Shown here in pieces: positions 47,834-59,800 of a DNA stretch of 64,000 bases (position 1 is its first letter; each line of letters begins with the position of its first letter). This stretch comes from Dromaius novaehollandiae (Eukaryota; Chordata; Aves; Casuariiformes; Dromaiidae), in NCBI RefSeq assembly GCF_036370855.1, contig NC_088098.1, positions 34,041,981 through 34,105,980 of the forward strand. The letters run 5' to 3'. The translations under genes were made by a program, and so were the position numbers. Under the pieces are notes generated by a model that searched no databases, was not told the DNA's origin, and saw only the letters and a program-made list of their open reading frames with translations.

Positions 47834-48049
47834 CGGGCCGTAACGGCCGAGCGGGGCGCGGGGCTGCCGCGAAGCGGGGCGCGGGGGCGCCCGTGCCGGA
47901 GGAGCCCGCGGGGCTCGGCGGTGTGAGGGGGGAGGCAGCGGTGCCGCCCGGCGGGCGCGTTCCCCCAGACGGGGATTTGAGCCCCACGGGTACTAGATTG
48001 ACGGTCGCTGTGAAGTAGCGCTGTGTTACGGGTTTCCAGCTCTGCTCGA

Positions 48050-48081
48050 GTTTTCCCCCCCCGCCTTTTTTTTTTTTTTTT
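48050..48081. repeat. C/T tract with a T16 run
   Basis: A pyrimidine stretch (gttttcccccccc, one G, then T16 at 48066-48081) marks the 3' edge of the CpG island. It looks like a polypyrimidine tract, but no AG-flanked exon follows. Confidence 0.85.
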
Positions 48082-49637
48082 GAAAGTGGCTCGTTATCAG
48101 CTATTGAAAACCTAGCTGAAAGAACTAAATTGCAAATCTTCACCCCAAGTTCTGGCAGGCTGGGGGTGTGATTAAAAATCACATGTTTCTGGCAGTGAGT
48201 AATCCCGCTATCAGCTCTGCTGTCAGCTTTGCTTTCAGCTCTTCTTTTCAGTATAGCAAGCGTCGGCAATCTCGTTTGCTTTAGCACTAATTTTGGGATG
48301 AATGACAGCCTTTTCAGCCGCTTTGTTGGCAGAGGAAGGCCGTGAGTGGAGTTTAAGTATCTGGGGTTAAAAATTCAAGCTCAGGAAATTGGTTGCAAGT
48401 GGACTTTGAAGTGAAGAAGCGATTTAGGAAAACAAAGCACTTGTGGTCAGCGTTGAAATGTTCGTGGAGGACCTGCCGGGTCGCACGAACGGTGAGAAGT
48501 TTAAGCACTGGTATATTCAGGAAGCCTTCAAACACACCAAACCCAGCCAGCCTCTCCTAGGAGCAAAATGCACTTCAGCGATACAAAATGGAACGGTATC
48601 CTGTGAGATTAGGGTTGAACAGCATGTAAACTTCACGTTTCTTGAGCCAAGCAGTCCAGCCCACTCACTTTTCTCTCCTCTTCCTGAAGCACAGGATCTC
48701 TTTCTAGAGATAGTGCTTTCTTTTTATCTTTGGAAACCAATAAGCTGTTGAGTCTGTTTTCTTTATGCTAGCTCTTTCCCTGCTACCCTCGCTGGTTGTA
48801 GCTTTTCTAATTCTTTGTACGAATGGCTGGTGTTTTTTCCCCACTGCACTTTGGTGTTAGTAATACTGCTACTATGGAGACATAGCTAAAAACTTGCTTG
48901 ACTAAGCGTGGATACCTGGGATGCCCTCTGGTCACCCCATGGTCTTGTCAAGGCTCATCTTTGCCCACAGCTGTTTCCTTTGGGCTATGTTGTGCTGCAG
49001 AAAGCCGACCTTGGTTTCTCTAGGGTCCTCCGACTGTTATTCCCCATCTGAGATTTGTTTAAAACTTAAACCCTCTAGCTGCCCTTCAGGTAACTCCTGC
49101 TCCCCTTCAGGGAAGTGCATGGAGCTTTCTGGATCTTTAATCTTCTCTGTCCAGTTTGGCGGGGGGTCTGGGCTCGCCCTCTCCTGACATCTGAGCTCGG
49201 GCGCCTTGTGCAAATTGACTGGAGCCAGCTTTTCTTTGCTGCTTCCTGAGGATGCTCCTCGCAGTACCCCTCATCAGAGGTATCCTTTTTCTCATTCATT
49301 TTGTGCTTCAGTTTCCCACTAATCTGAGTGACGCTGTGGGGTTTGGCAAGCCCTGCCGAGTGTCCTTGAACTGTGTGCGCTAACAACCTATTTGGCCAGG
49401 GCAGGCTACCACCTGGCTGTTAAAGACCGGCCTGTTACAGTATTGTGCGCAAAGATATCTAACTGCTGCCAGACTAAGGAGATGTTAGAAGGCTCAGATC
49501 TTGATTCAGCTCCTAAAAACATACTTGTGTCTTTATAATGCTGTTAATACAAATTGTTTTACTACTTGCTAGTTATGTAAGTAGTAGATTGTGTGAGCAT
49601 GTAAGTTGCTTAGTGTTATGTTAACTGCTCCAATCAA

Positions 49638-49664
49638 GTGTGTGTGTGTGTGTGTGGGGGGGGG
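49638..49664. repeat. (GT)9 microsatellite followed by G9
   Basis: Nine GT units at 49638-49655 pass directly into nine G residues at 49656-49664. It is a compound simple repeat and probably length-polymorphic. Confidence 0.95.
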
Positions 49665-50568
49665 CTTAAAATTTAATATCCTGCTCTAGTAATGCTCCCC
49701 AATGTAGTACTGCAATGAGTTGCTGCAGGGTGCATGTTTAAGTACATATTGGGTTGCTTGGAATAAATCCCCTGTATCGCTGACTGTGCAGCATCAGAAA
49801 CACACAGCTAAATGTTTCTAGTCATAAAGTTACTACTACTTGTGCTGTGCTGCTGAGTTATAAAGGAAAGAAAAATCCCCCAAACAATGCTGAATGTAGA
49901 TTTCAACAGTCATGTGGTCAGTAAGAGTGAGTTTCCCCTTCCAGCAATAACAATCATAATAAGACTCTTTGTATGTATGAGGATGTTACTTTTGGTTTGT
50001 ATTTGAGGTTTAGGCAAAAAATGCCTACTATGTCCCCTGAGCTAAGAGAAAAGAGTGGAGCTATTAGTTATTGTTTCTTTGTCTTTCTCAACTATACAGA
50101 TATTAAGTTTTGCAGTGTGGCTTTTGCTTGCAGAAGACTTAAGCACTGGCAATTACTTTTATTCCTCTTAGTTCCCTCTTCCCCCCATCTCATGGGGGAA
50201 AAAAAACAGAACTTCAGCTCATGACAGCTTACAGACAAACGCTGTAGTAGCTTTTGGGCTCCTTTTTGTTCCAAAGAAATGAGCACAGGTACCTTTGATA
50301 TACTTAAGTCTTTAAGAAGGAAAAAAGGAAATGAAGTAGCTTGGTGAATGTTTGTCTTCTGCTTAACTGGGGGCGGGGGGAAGGGGGAAAAGAGACAGCT
50401 TACTTAAATACCTCGATTTATACAGCTAAGACAGTGTAAATGGAATAATACCAATTCTGATGTAAAAATCTCATAATAGTGCCTTTTGGATTTGCCTGTG
50501 AAGCCTAATCTTCTGTAGAGTATTTAAAGATAGGAATTTGTCTCTTCCTCTCTTTCGTACCACTTCTT

Positions 50569-50593
50569 AAAAAAAAAAAAAAAAAAAAAAAAA
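50569..50593. repeat. A25 homopolymer
   Basis: Twenty-five consecutive A. No AATAAA lies shortly upstream and no gene-like sequence precedes it, so a processed retrocopy is not supported. It may be the tail of a degraded retroelement or a simple expansion. Confidence 0.9.
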
Positions 50594-53160
50594 GCAGCAT
50601 AGAAACCATTACAGCATATGATGAGTGCTGTGGTGTTGCAGAGCTGCGTTGTGGTGTGCAGTTTGCAATCTGCTCCTCCTGGGGAGCTCTGATGCTTTCT
50701 CTCTGAGCTGTAAGTTGCAAAGGGCAGGGATCACTTCTATTGGAAGTGCAGTGGACTGCCAACCCCTTTCCCTGCAAAAGCCCCCTGGGAAAAACACTTT
50801 TATTCCAGGACAAATTGAGTTTGGTGATCCAATGTACATGGTTTCATTTGGTTGAAGGCAGTCTTGAAGCTAATAGATCTCACACTTGAATAGCCATTCG
50901 TGTTTTGAATGACATGTACATGGTCTATTTTCCACCCTTCCCAATAACAATGTCCTTTTAGAATAGGTGACTTTTACATATTCCATCACTGCCCTTACCT
51001 CCTGTCAGTAAAACAACATGAGGGAGGAAAAAACTAAATGAAATCTGGGATTCATTAGCCAATAAACATAATTTTCACAGTTTTTTTCTAATAAAAGTGG
51101 TATGTATGGTTGATCCAAAATAATTTTGTGAAAGGAAACCTAAGCAAGGAATACTTCAGTCTTGGGCAAAGTGCGCTGTATGTTGTGTTGTGGTTCACAA
51201 AAGTTTAGTTTTAGTTAATGTTTCTTGTATCATCTGTGGCTGTTGTAAAACTGAAGTGTCAGAGATTAGGTTAAGATCAGTGTGGTGCTCTTGCATGTTT
51301 TAAATGACTCATTTAATGCATGAAAAAAGAGGAAGTGTAAATATTTTTGTCCTGCCAGTGTGACTACTTAGGTGAGGTAAGGTTATTTCTGTGCATATGC
51401 TTTTGCAAGATCTGACCCGTGCTTCTGTATGATCAAGTCTTTGGAAAGCCTGCATTCCCTGTAGAGCAAATACCAAAAGAAGATGTTATTCTGCAAACTT
51501 TGAAAGCTGACCCCTTTCACTCCCTCCTTCCTCCCGCCAACCCCCATCCTTTCAGGAAAAGTGAAAACAGTCATGCCTGCTCCTGCAAGCCCTGCCATAT
51601 GTTGGAGGAATAATCATCTTCCTGTGTGTATTTTTCACACTTTCCTTCCATATGCCAATTCCCTGTATTCTTCTGCTTTGAACAATGCTGATGTAAAACC
51701 TCATCATTCCCCCCTCCTTTCTTACGGAGCTTGGCGAATGGTGCTTTTTGAGCTTTGGCATCTGGCTTAGTACTCGACCTCCTTAAGTTCCTGTCTTCCC
51801 TCAAGAGCACTCCACGCACATGGGGACAGCTTTGGGCTCGGCTATGTGCGCTAGGCTTTTTTTTTTTCTTTTTCTTTTTAAACCCTGGGAACTGTAACAG
51901 AAACATGAAATCAGGCTATGGGCAATGACTGAGAGATCTTGTGTGTGATGGTCTGGGAGAGAGGACAAGACTGTATTTGGGGAAACACTGCTTCAGAAAC
52001 TGGAAGTGCTGTGAAGATCACAGGATCTCAGTTGTTGGAGGGCAAATTTCGAGGCTTGTATTCAGTATCTGAAGTCTTGAATAGTTTGCACACAAAATGT
52101 GTTTCATGTCTAATATAAAAGAGGTTGGAGATGTGAAGTTTGACACTTGAATATTGCCATTATAATTAAAGGAAAAAAAACCCCAACCATATTGTTCATG
52201 CTTGTTTTTTCATTATTTCATTTGGGCTCTGTAAAAATGCTTGCAAGAAAAATGTAATGGGTTCTGTTGGTGGTTTCTGGACATGCGCACTTTCCTTCTG
52301 CTCCTCAGAACAGTCTCGTTTCCTCACTTTCAGCTTTGGTCCTTCCCCATTTGAAGTCAGATCACTCCTCCTCTCTTCTCTTTATTGGTCTTGGTTTTCA
52401 TGGCCTCCAGACCATGAGAGTCTTTTTTGGTTTCTTCCCCTGTAGGATGTCACGTTGCAAGAGGCTGTACCCTGCTACGTCACTTTTTCGTACTGCGTCT
52501 TCTGTGTTTCAGTGGCATTTACAGGGGTGGTAGGCAGGATGGGAGAGGATATCAATAAAAATGCTGGAAATGAAAAAAGGAGTATAGGAGAGCGGAGGAG
52601 GTACGAAGGGAAGAGATGAAAGGCAGTGGGTGGAAGTCTCATCCCTAACTAGTCCCAGGGAGGTCTGTTATTCTGTTGGCAGAAGAGGTGCTTTGTGGAG
52701 AAAGGTGTGGTGGTGGTGGTTTTACATGGGTGAGGTGTAGATGGAGAAAAATAGGAAATTTTTGTGTGCGGAACCCCTTTTTTAGGTTTGTTCCACAAGA
52801 ATTTGCTCTATGACTTGGAGGATTTCATTGAGAGGAAGATAGCCAAAGGAATTTTATTTTTGAAGAAATCTGTTTTTCTGGAGTTAAAATGCTATTTGTA
52901 ACTATTTAAGTTCAGTTAGCCTAAGCTTTGTGTTAATAATGTCCTCTATTAGTAAGTTTCATGTAGTTTGGCCGTTTCAACTCTTTTAGTTTCCTTTCAG
53001 TAACATTCTCCAGAGAAAATGGCTCTCCTCACTACCAGAACAAATGAGGTTTCTAATTATAGGCTTTGTTTGGAGCCAAAAAGGTTAATTTGTGTTTGAC
53101 ATGTAGTCATGAAGCTTATTAAAAATAAAGCTAGAAATATCTAGTAGTGTGTTTCATTCC

Positions 53161-53175
53161 TTTTTTTTTTTTTTT
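53161..53175. repeat. T15 homopolymer
   Basis: A simple homopolymer with no recognisable element on either side. Confidence 0.9.
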
Positions 53176-55677
53176 AATCCGTTCTGCAGTCAGTGAATAT
53201 TATGGGATAAACATTGGTGCAGCTAGAATAATTGAAAGTTACCACTTGCAGGAACGAGCAATGGTAGATTGTGTCTATTTTAAGCCTATGTCACTGTCAG
53301 AGTAAACTAGCATACTTTATTTTGCTTTTGTGTTTTTGCCCTGTTGTCTTGTAAACTTCACATCAAGCACTCCACGTAGGTAGCTTAGAGCGTGGCTGTT
53401 TGAATTTGAACTCAAAATCACCTACAGATTTCTAGCAACCTCTAAGGATGAGACAGGATTTATGCCCTTGTGCAGAGGAAAACAACAACTTGGTGTACAC
53501 TGGTTATCATCATAATTTGTTCTGATAAACATTGATTTATATTTTGGGGACTTACATAATAGCCAAGCTCATGTTTTATATGTGAGATGGGAGCTACTAA
53601 CACAAAACTTAAGAAATCTCTTTGGAAGAGCTGGATTAATGTACTATAAAGAGGCGTTTAAGTCACTAAAACATCTAATAAATTGCTGAACATTAACAGG
53701 ACTGAAGTGTCATGAGTGCAGCAACACTGGCAGGCTATCTTCAGACTAGGTAATTATTAACTCTTTATCTTTTCACTTTGTTCTGTAGTCTACTGTATTA
53801 ATACCATATTAGGCATGTCTCAGGTAGTTGTTTCACCATTAGCATAAACTTTTGGAGTACCGGCAATGTGGTACTTACTGGCATTTGTTACTGAGGTTCA
53901 CTTGAACATCACCAAATAATCATTAATATTTCTTGTCTTTCTTGTCTGGGGGAAAAAAAAGACTTTGAGTCACCTTTGGGGCATTTGGTGTACAGTAGCT
54001 AAACTTATTACTCAAGTTCAGGAGTCCCTAGTATGCATGGATGTTTTGAGATTTAAGTTTCAGTAATGTAACTGAGTTTGGGATAATTCTATGGGCTTTA
54101 TCTAAATGCTAAGGCAAAAAGGCAGAACTGTTGGAGCTTTTAACTTCCACTAAAGTCAGAAGGTATTAGGAACCTATATCTTGTTTAGACTCATGAATAT
54201 ACATGCAAGACACAAGAAGTTTTGTTTAGGTTGAGGGGTCTGGTGAATTCAGAAAAATGCTCTGCAGAGCACATGAGCTCAGGATCATCTGAATAGAGTA
54301 AGTGGGTATGTTTGGGGGGGAGTTGTGTGTTTTCATGTTTTTGTTTTTTAAGCTATGTAAGGAATGAAGGGAGATTAGTACCCTGTTTTCATAATTTCTT
54401 ATTTCTGCTATAGACTTTTGTATAAGAACAACATCAGAACAGCCATCTTAGAGGAACTTGCTGGCTAATATTTAGCTGCTGCAGGAACAAAAATACAAAG
54501 AAAAACTGAAGTAAAAACGAATACTGTATTTTTGTCCCTTGTTTAAAAAGCCAGTGACACTGGTGTTGGATTAACAGTTCTAAGTAAACTGGTTAAGAGA
54601 GGATTTTAGATGAAGCAATAGATCTGTAATGCAGCATCTGCCTGTGACAATATGCTGGTGAACCAAGCCAGGCAATGTGTCAGGAAGAGATAAATCTGAA
54701 TGATGGCTCCTGTAGTTAAAACTCTTTTTATTGACAGAAAGCTAAGTCTCTGGTGACTTCAGCAGGCTGTGCACATCAGGACAAAACTCTAATACATACA
54801 CTTTTCCGCAGAGGTAAAAATAATGGTGCTTTCATATTTACAAAGTTCTTAAAACCAGTAGGTCACACTGAGTTTAGGGAAATGCCTTCTTAGTGCACTG
54901 ACCTAACTATGGTATTGTTAAAGTTTTATGTTTTCGGGTACCTGTAATAAAGCGCACACATTTTTACACCCAAGAGACGTAATAATTGACTTAGGATGAG
55001 TAATTGCTTCTTTCATTTTCTCCTTTGGCATCCTGGCTCTTTTGCAATGTTGATGAAATGCTACAGACAGTTTTGATGAGAGAACTTCCTATGCAGACGT
55101 GTATTTGGCTATGTTAAGTAGCCCCATGTGATTTATGTAGCAATTAAGATCATCATCTAGTTACTCATCTGTGCGTGTGCTGGAGATGAATTTGTGTTCC
55201 TTTGTAAGGAGGAATCTATGCTGTCCTGAAAGTAATAGTAAAAACGGTAGTAGTTCATCTGCCTCTTAGGAAACATCAAGTATTAAAGTAATGCTGCTTA
55301 TTTAGGAGTACTTACTGTGTTTTGTCAGATTGTCTGCCTGGTTCTCTGCTTTACCGCAGAAATTCTGATGAGTCCATGCTAAGTAATTGTGGAAAATGAT
55401 ATTTGCAATTGTGTTCCTTTTAGAGATTATGTACAACAATAAAATAGAAAAACATTGGCTGAATGTTTAGGGGCAGATTACAAAGCAGGTTACTCTCTGT
55501 AATATTTTATAGTTATCTCTGTTGCCCATAATTAGCATTACTTTTCTTGTTTTCTATCTTTTAATTGATGTTAGATGTGCTCAAGTTCATGGATGTACAG
55601 TCTAACTATGCTGTACTTTTCCTCATGGTACCTAGTGCCTGTATTACGTATTTGTAGTACCCAATCAATATTGTCTC

Positions 55678-55760
55678 TTTAAAGCCTGATTAGTAGTAAT
55701 AAAAATTGAAGATCGAGTTTAAAGCCTGATTAGTAGTAAGCCTGATTGGAGATCAAATTG
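55678..55760. repeat. Local imperfect tandem duplication, 40-bp period
   Basis: A 22-bp block (tttaaagcctgattagtagt plus aa) occurs at 55678-55699 and exactly again at 55718-55739. A third, partial unit (aagcctgatt...gagatcaa) runs from 55738 to about 55756. The spacer gaagatcgag of the first unit resembles ggagatcaaa after the third. The exact identity indicates a recent slippage duplication. No functional motif is recognised. Confidence 0.9.
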
Positions 55761-56641
55761 TGTGGCTGAAGATGATAATTATTTCCTTAATAACTCAGCA
55801 CTTACCTTGCTGTCACTGAAGCAGAGCATCTCATGATTTGGCTTGACCCTTTTGAAGATAAGTTTGGGACAGGTTAAATTTGTTCATGCTGCAAAAGTAG
55901 CTTAACACCTTATTGATAGCAAGTAGTCTTTATTGTAGGGGATTTCTTAGTGCCTTCACCGGTGGATTGATTTCGCGCATTCACTTATGGACACACAGAC
56001 TAAGATTATGGAAATCATTCTGTTCTGAACTGATCATTTAGTTACAAAATGTCTTCATGGTCTGTTTGAGAAGCATCTGGTAAAGCCATATAAATTGTAG
56101 CAACTGCACTAATAATTTCACTGTGACCCCAATGCCTATGTACATAGAAACTGGCATGTTCTTTGGCACTGAATAAAAGACTAAAAGTATGGTAGTTACA
56201 TGTTGCATAATGGGAGAATTGATCTTCATTGTTTGTCCCAATGTCTGAAATGAGTAAGTTCAGGATTGAATGTTGCTGTGAGAGCAACGTAAGAGTTGAG
56301 GATTTTATTTTTCAATAGATGTAGTTTGAACTACTATATTATGATTTTTTTAAGAAAAATGTTTTTTTGATATGCACAAAAATCTGTAATGTAGGCATAT
56401 ACAGGTGCCTTGTGCTACCTGTAAAAGGTAAGCGATGGGTTGTTTTTTTGTGGCTCTGGTTAGCTTGCCAGCAGTAGCAAAAATGATGTGTAACAGTTGA
56501 CCTAGGCTATGCCTAAAACACACAGCAGGTAGATGCTGCAGCAAGCTGCAGGAGCCAATCCCCTCGCTGTCCAGGCTGGTGACTTACCCAGAGTGTATTC
56601 AATATATATATATTTTTCATTAGTGTGTGTGTGTTTTTAAG

Positions 56642-56885
56642 TTTGGAAAGCAGTGGGGAGAGATGGCTTCCTCAGAAGCATTTCTGGATCTGTGAAGTGA
56701 AGACCAAGGAACAGAAATATGAGGAGAAGCAGTGTTCATTTGAATCCTCTGCCAAGGATGCAAGTTCCCCATTTCCAGCAGCAGAGACACCTGTGATCCA
56801 AAGGTTATACCAGTGCGGTGGCTGTGGTTTCATGAGGAAAAACAGAGGCAAATGTCAAAATGGGCAGTGCTCCCGAACCTGCTGA
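56642..56885 (+). other. Unidentified cysteine-rich open frame, possible exon
   Basis: An open frame follows a T-rich stretch ending in aag (possible acceptor) and ends with TGA at 56883. It lacks an upstream ATG, so it could only be a downstream or terminal exon. The peptide starts LESSGERWLPQKHFWICEVK, has a Lys/Glu-rich middle, and ends with YQCGGCGF, an RKNRGK stretch and CQNGQCSRTC, giving a zinc-ribbon-like C-x2-C...C-x4-C spacing. I recognise no family. It may be an exon of an unannotated transcript, a fossil, or chance. Confidence 0.25.
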
Positions 56886-59800
56886 AATCCTTGACGCTCT
56901 GAGGTGTGGTCCTGGCAGTTGTGCCCTTGCAGCTGAAGGCTTGAGATGGGTGTTGCTTTTATTTTTGATGATTAGGGAAGGAAGGAGGAAGAAGGCTTTT
57001 GCTTAGACTGGCTGCATTTATTGCAGGGTGACAAATGGATTACTTCTCTGCCTCTGAGAGCAAATTAGAGTAAATTATGGCAATATGTGAGGTACAGTGA
57101 AGGCCTCCTTTGAGATGGGGAGTGGATTTGTGACTCAGATTTTCTTTCTTCTTTCAGTCTGAGCTCCTGAAAGACAAAGTATTATATCTGTTCTGCTGCA
57201 TGTGTAGGCTAAAATGTGGTCTATACATATTTGTGCACCAGGGAATATTTTCTAATGTCCTGTACAGAAATGGACAGTTTAAGTTTATGCCTGGAGCAGT
57301 TGCTGCATCACGCGCCCATATACAAATGCAGGTACTGGAAGAACACCAGATGCGTAATCATGGGAACATCACTTGAGCACGCAGCCTGATGCTAACAGTA
57401 ATCAGACTCCTATATAATCAACAGAAGACAATTATAATTTTTAAAGGGGAACTTAATCTTTTATTAAAGAAATCTTTCTCTTGTCATAACATTCCCAGCC
57501 TGTAGGGAGCCTAAAATAATACAGCAATTTTTAAATGCAGGATCTATGTAAGCTGTAACCTCGAACTCTAAAATCTTGTTTTCTGGATGTGTATGCAAAT
57601 CTTTATGCTAAGTTTGATATAAAATCTAATAGAAAGAACAGTTTGTAGTTCTTGCATGAGTTAGCAGGTCAGGTTAAGATAAACCAAATCCCAAGAGCCT
57701 TTAGCTTGATCTTTAGGGGTTCTCTAGTTGTTAAATTAAGAACATACCATTTTCCCCTTCAAAGAACATGCACCTTAGGGTGATGGCTAATGACAAAAAT
57801 CTTAATCTTCTCTTTCCGTACTGAAAACCGTTTAATTACTGTTAGAGCCTGATAAGTGGATCTCAGGATCTAAGCTGATGGATTCAAAGTAGCTAGATGA
57901 GATATTCTCATGGGGTGGACCATCACGGAATTTGAGGACTGGATCATCCATTTCTACTTACTAATACAGTTTAGTTGTTTACATGGGAAAGCAGTGCTTA
58001 ATATAGCATTGAATTGCTTTAGTTATCTTTTAATTCATTATAGTGGCAAGAAAAGAGACTATGAACATTTGGCTCTCTGAGGAGACAGTAAATGCTTCTG
58101 GACAGCACTTAGATAAACCTCTGAATTAGACCATCACGTTATTTTTGACCACATTTTTCTGTTCTCATTTAATCTAAAGTTGAAGAATTGCCTTTCTTAT
58201 GTTGCCTTTCTTAAGTTTTCTTATTTCTCACTTGTGTTGTGCTTCCCTCTGATGTTTCTGTCAGGGATCCATTACTGACAGTGTGTAATAGAACTAATTC
58301 CCATATCAAATGCACAATTTCTTTTTTTCTTTTTTTTTTCTTCCTCCTTCAAAGTCCTGGCCACCTGAGAACCTGTTTTATTCTTTGGGGGACAAATTAC
58401 TTTCTCATTTTAGTTTGAGACTCATTTGCACTGATGTACTTTACAACAGAATTGCTGACAAATCTAATACCGTCTATCTCTACTCTAAAGTATTGCTTCG
58501 GGGTCTGACTTCTGGCTTTCATGAGAACAACTTTGTACAGAATCTGAAAACAGGTATTAGTGTTCAGCCAGCCATATGATCCACTTCTTTGAACTTTGTT
58601 GGTCACTTATTCATGTAAGAGGTATTCTTGTCATTTTTTTATGAAAAATAATGTTGGCAAAATTCAGAGTGCCTTGACCACCATGTTTTAACGTAAGTGT
58701 GATAGCGTAGATATTTTTACAAGATTTTTAATTCTGTGCTGTAGTTGCAACTTGTATTTTTAACAAAATATTCAATAGACTATATTATTAGAGGTGCAAA
58801 AAAATCCCAAGAGAATGCCTTTATCAAAACTAGCTCATGTCTCTGACTTCAAGAGGGTGGTGTGAGGTGGATTTGGCTGTGGGATCTCAGCTTTTTGTCA
58901 GCCTGGTTCTGAATTCTTATTTTTTTGAAAAATGAAGCAGACAGCTTGTGCACATAGTATGGTGGGCTTTTAATTCTGGGTTAGGTCGGGTGCTAATTAG
59001 TCAGGAGACAGTTTTCCCATTTTAAACCTGATTAAAGCATATGCAATATTATCCCAACTAAATGTCAAATACTTGAAGGAGGAGGAAAACCAGTGACACT
59101 TTTAAAGTCACTGGAAGTCAAATATGAAGTGGTTTACTTGCTGATACAGCGTATTTCATCAGGATTTCCTCTCTTTTGTTTATTAAATCGTAGCACATTT
59201 ATAGTTGTCTTGATACTGTAGCGGCAGGTGTGTTATAAAATAGAAGAGAAATAATTCCTGGTATAGACCTGTCTCAGGTTATGAATAAGAACGAGCTTGT
59301 CTATAAAACGGTTATGGTATTGAAATGCCCAGCTGTCAAGGAATCAATTAAGTTTGAAATACAGCAGGTGTTGTAATGCAAATCAGGCTGACATCTTTGA
59401 TCACAGAATTACAGAGAGGTTCCTGGGAGGTTAATCCTGTGTTTTTTCACAAAATGCTTTGCGCTCACCTGTGCCTGAGATGAATTCGGGAACAGTGTTT
59501 TCAGTCAGGGGAATTATTGGCAGCACACTGTTGTTTTGGCTTGTTCCCATGGGGAGTCTGGCTTGTTCTCCAGTTGCTGATTTTTAGTTGAATGTTTTAT
59601 CAGCTGAGTTAAATTCCAGGGAAGACTTAGTTTTCTTCTCTTAATGTGTTACCTTGAGAAGAGTCCTGCCACTTTTTGAACCTCAGGGACTGTTCTAAGA
59701 CTTTTAATGTAATGATTGTCAGAAGACTTTTTGGCATTTCAGATATCCAAACTGTTGTTCCATTGCTTCCTGACACCTCTCAGTCTTGGGAGATGGGCCT

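Larger units (their letters stand above)
47090..47990 (+). promoter_or_regulatory. RASSF3: CpG island and TATA-less promoter of the RASSF3 short form
   Basis: This is the only strong CpG island in the window. It has very high GC, dense CpG, several GC boxes (for example gggcgg at 47286 and the stretch near 47301) and no TATA box. It encloses the short-form first exon, like the CpG-island promoters of RASSF-family short and long forms. RASSF1 CpG islands are known methylation targets in tumours; whether this one behaves alike cannot be judged from sequence. The transcription start site is not determinable. A pyrimidine tract, an upstream ORF and the coding start follow in that order. Confidence 0.85.

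Noticed and set aside
47165..47926. 253-codon plus-strand open frame with poly-Leu
   Set aside because: A stop-poor frame caused by the CTC repeat and high GC. It runs through the RASSF3 exon in the wrong frame and past the splice donor.
47697..48287. 196-codon minus-strand open frame
   Set aside because: A Pro/Ala/Gly/Arg-rich translation of CpG-island sequence with no domain. The length is explained by GC content.
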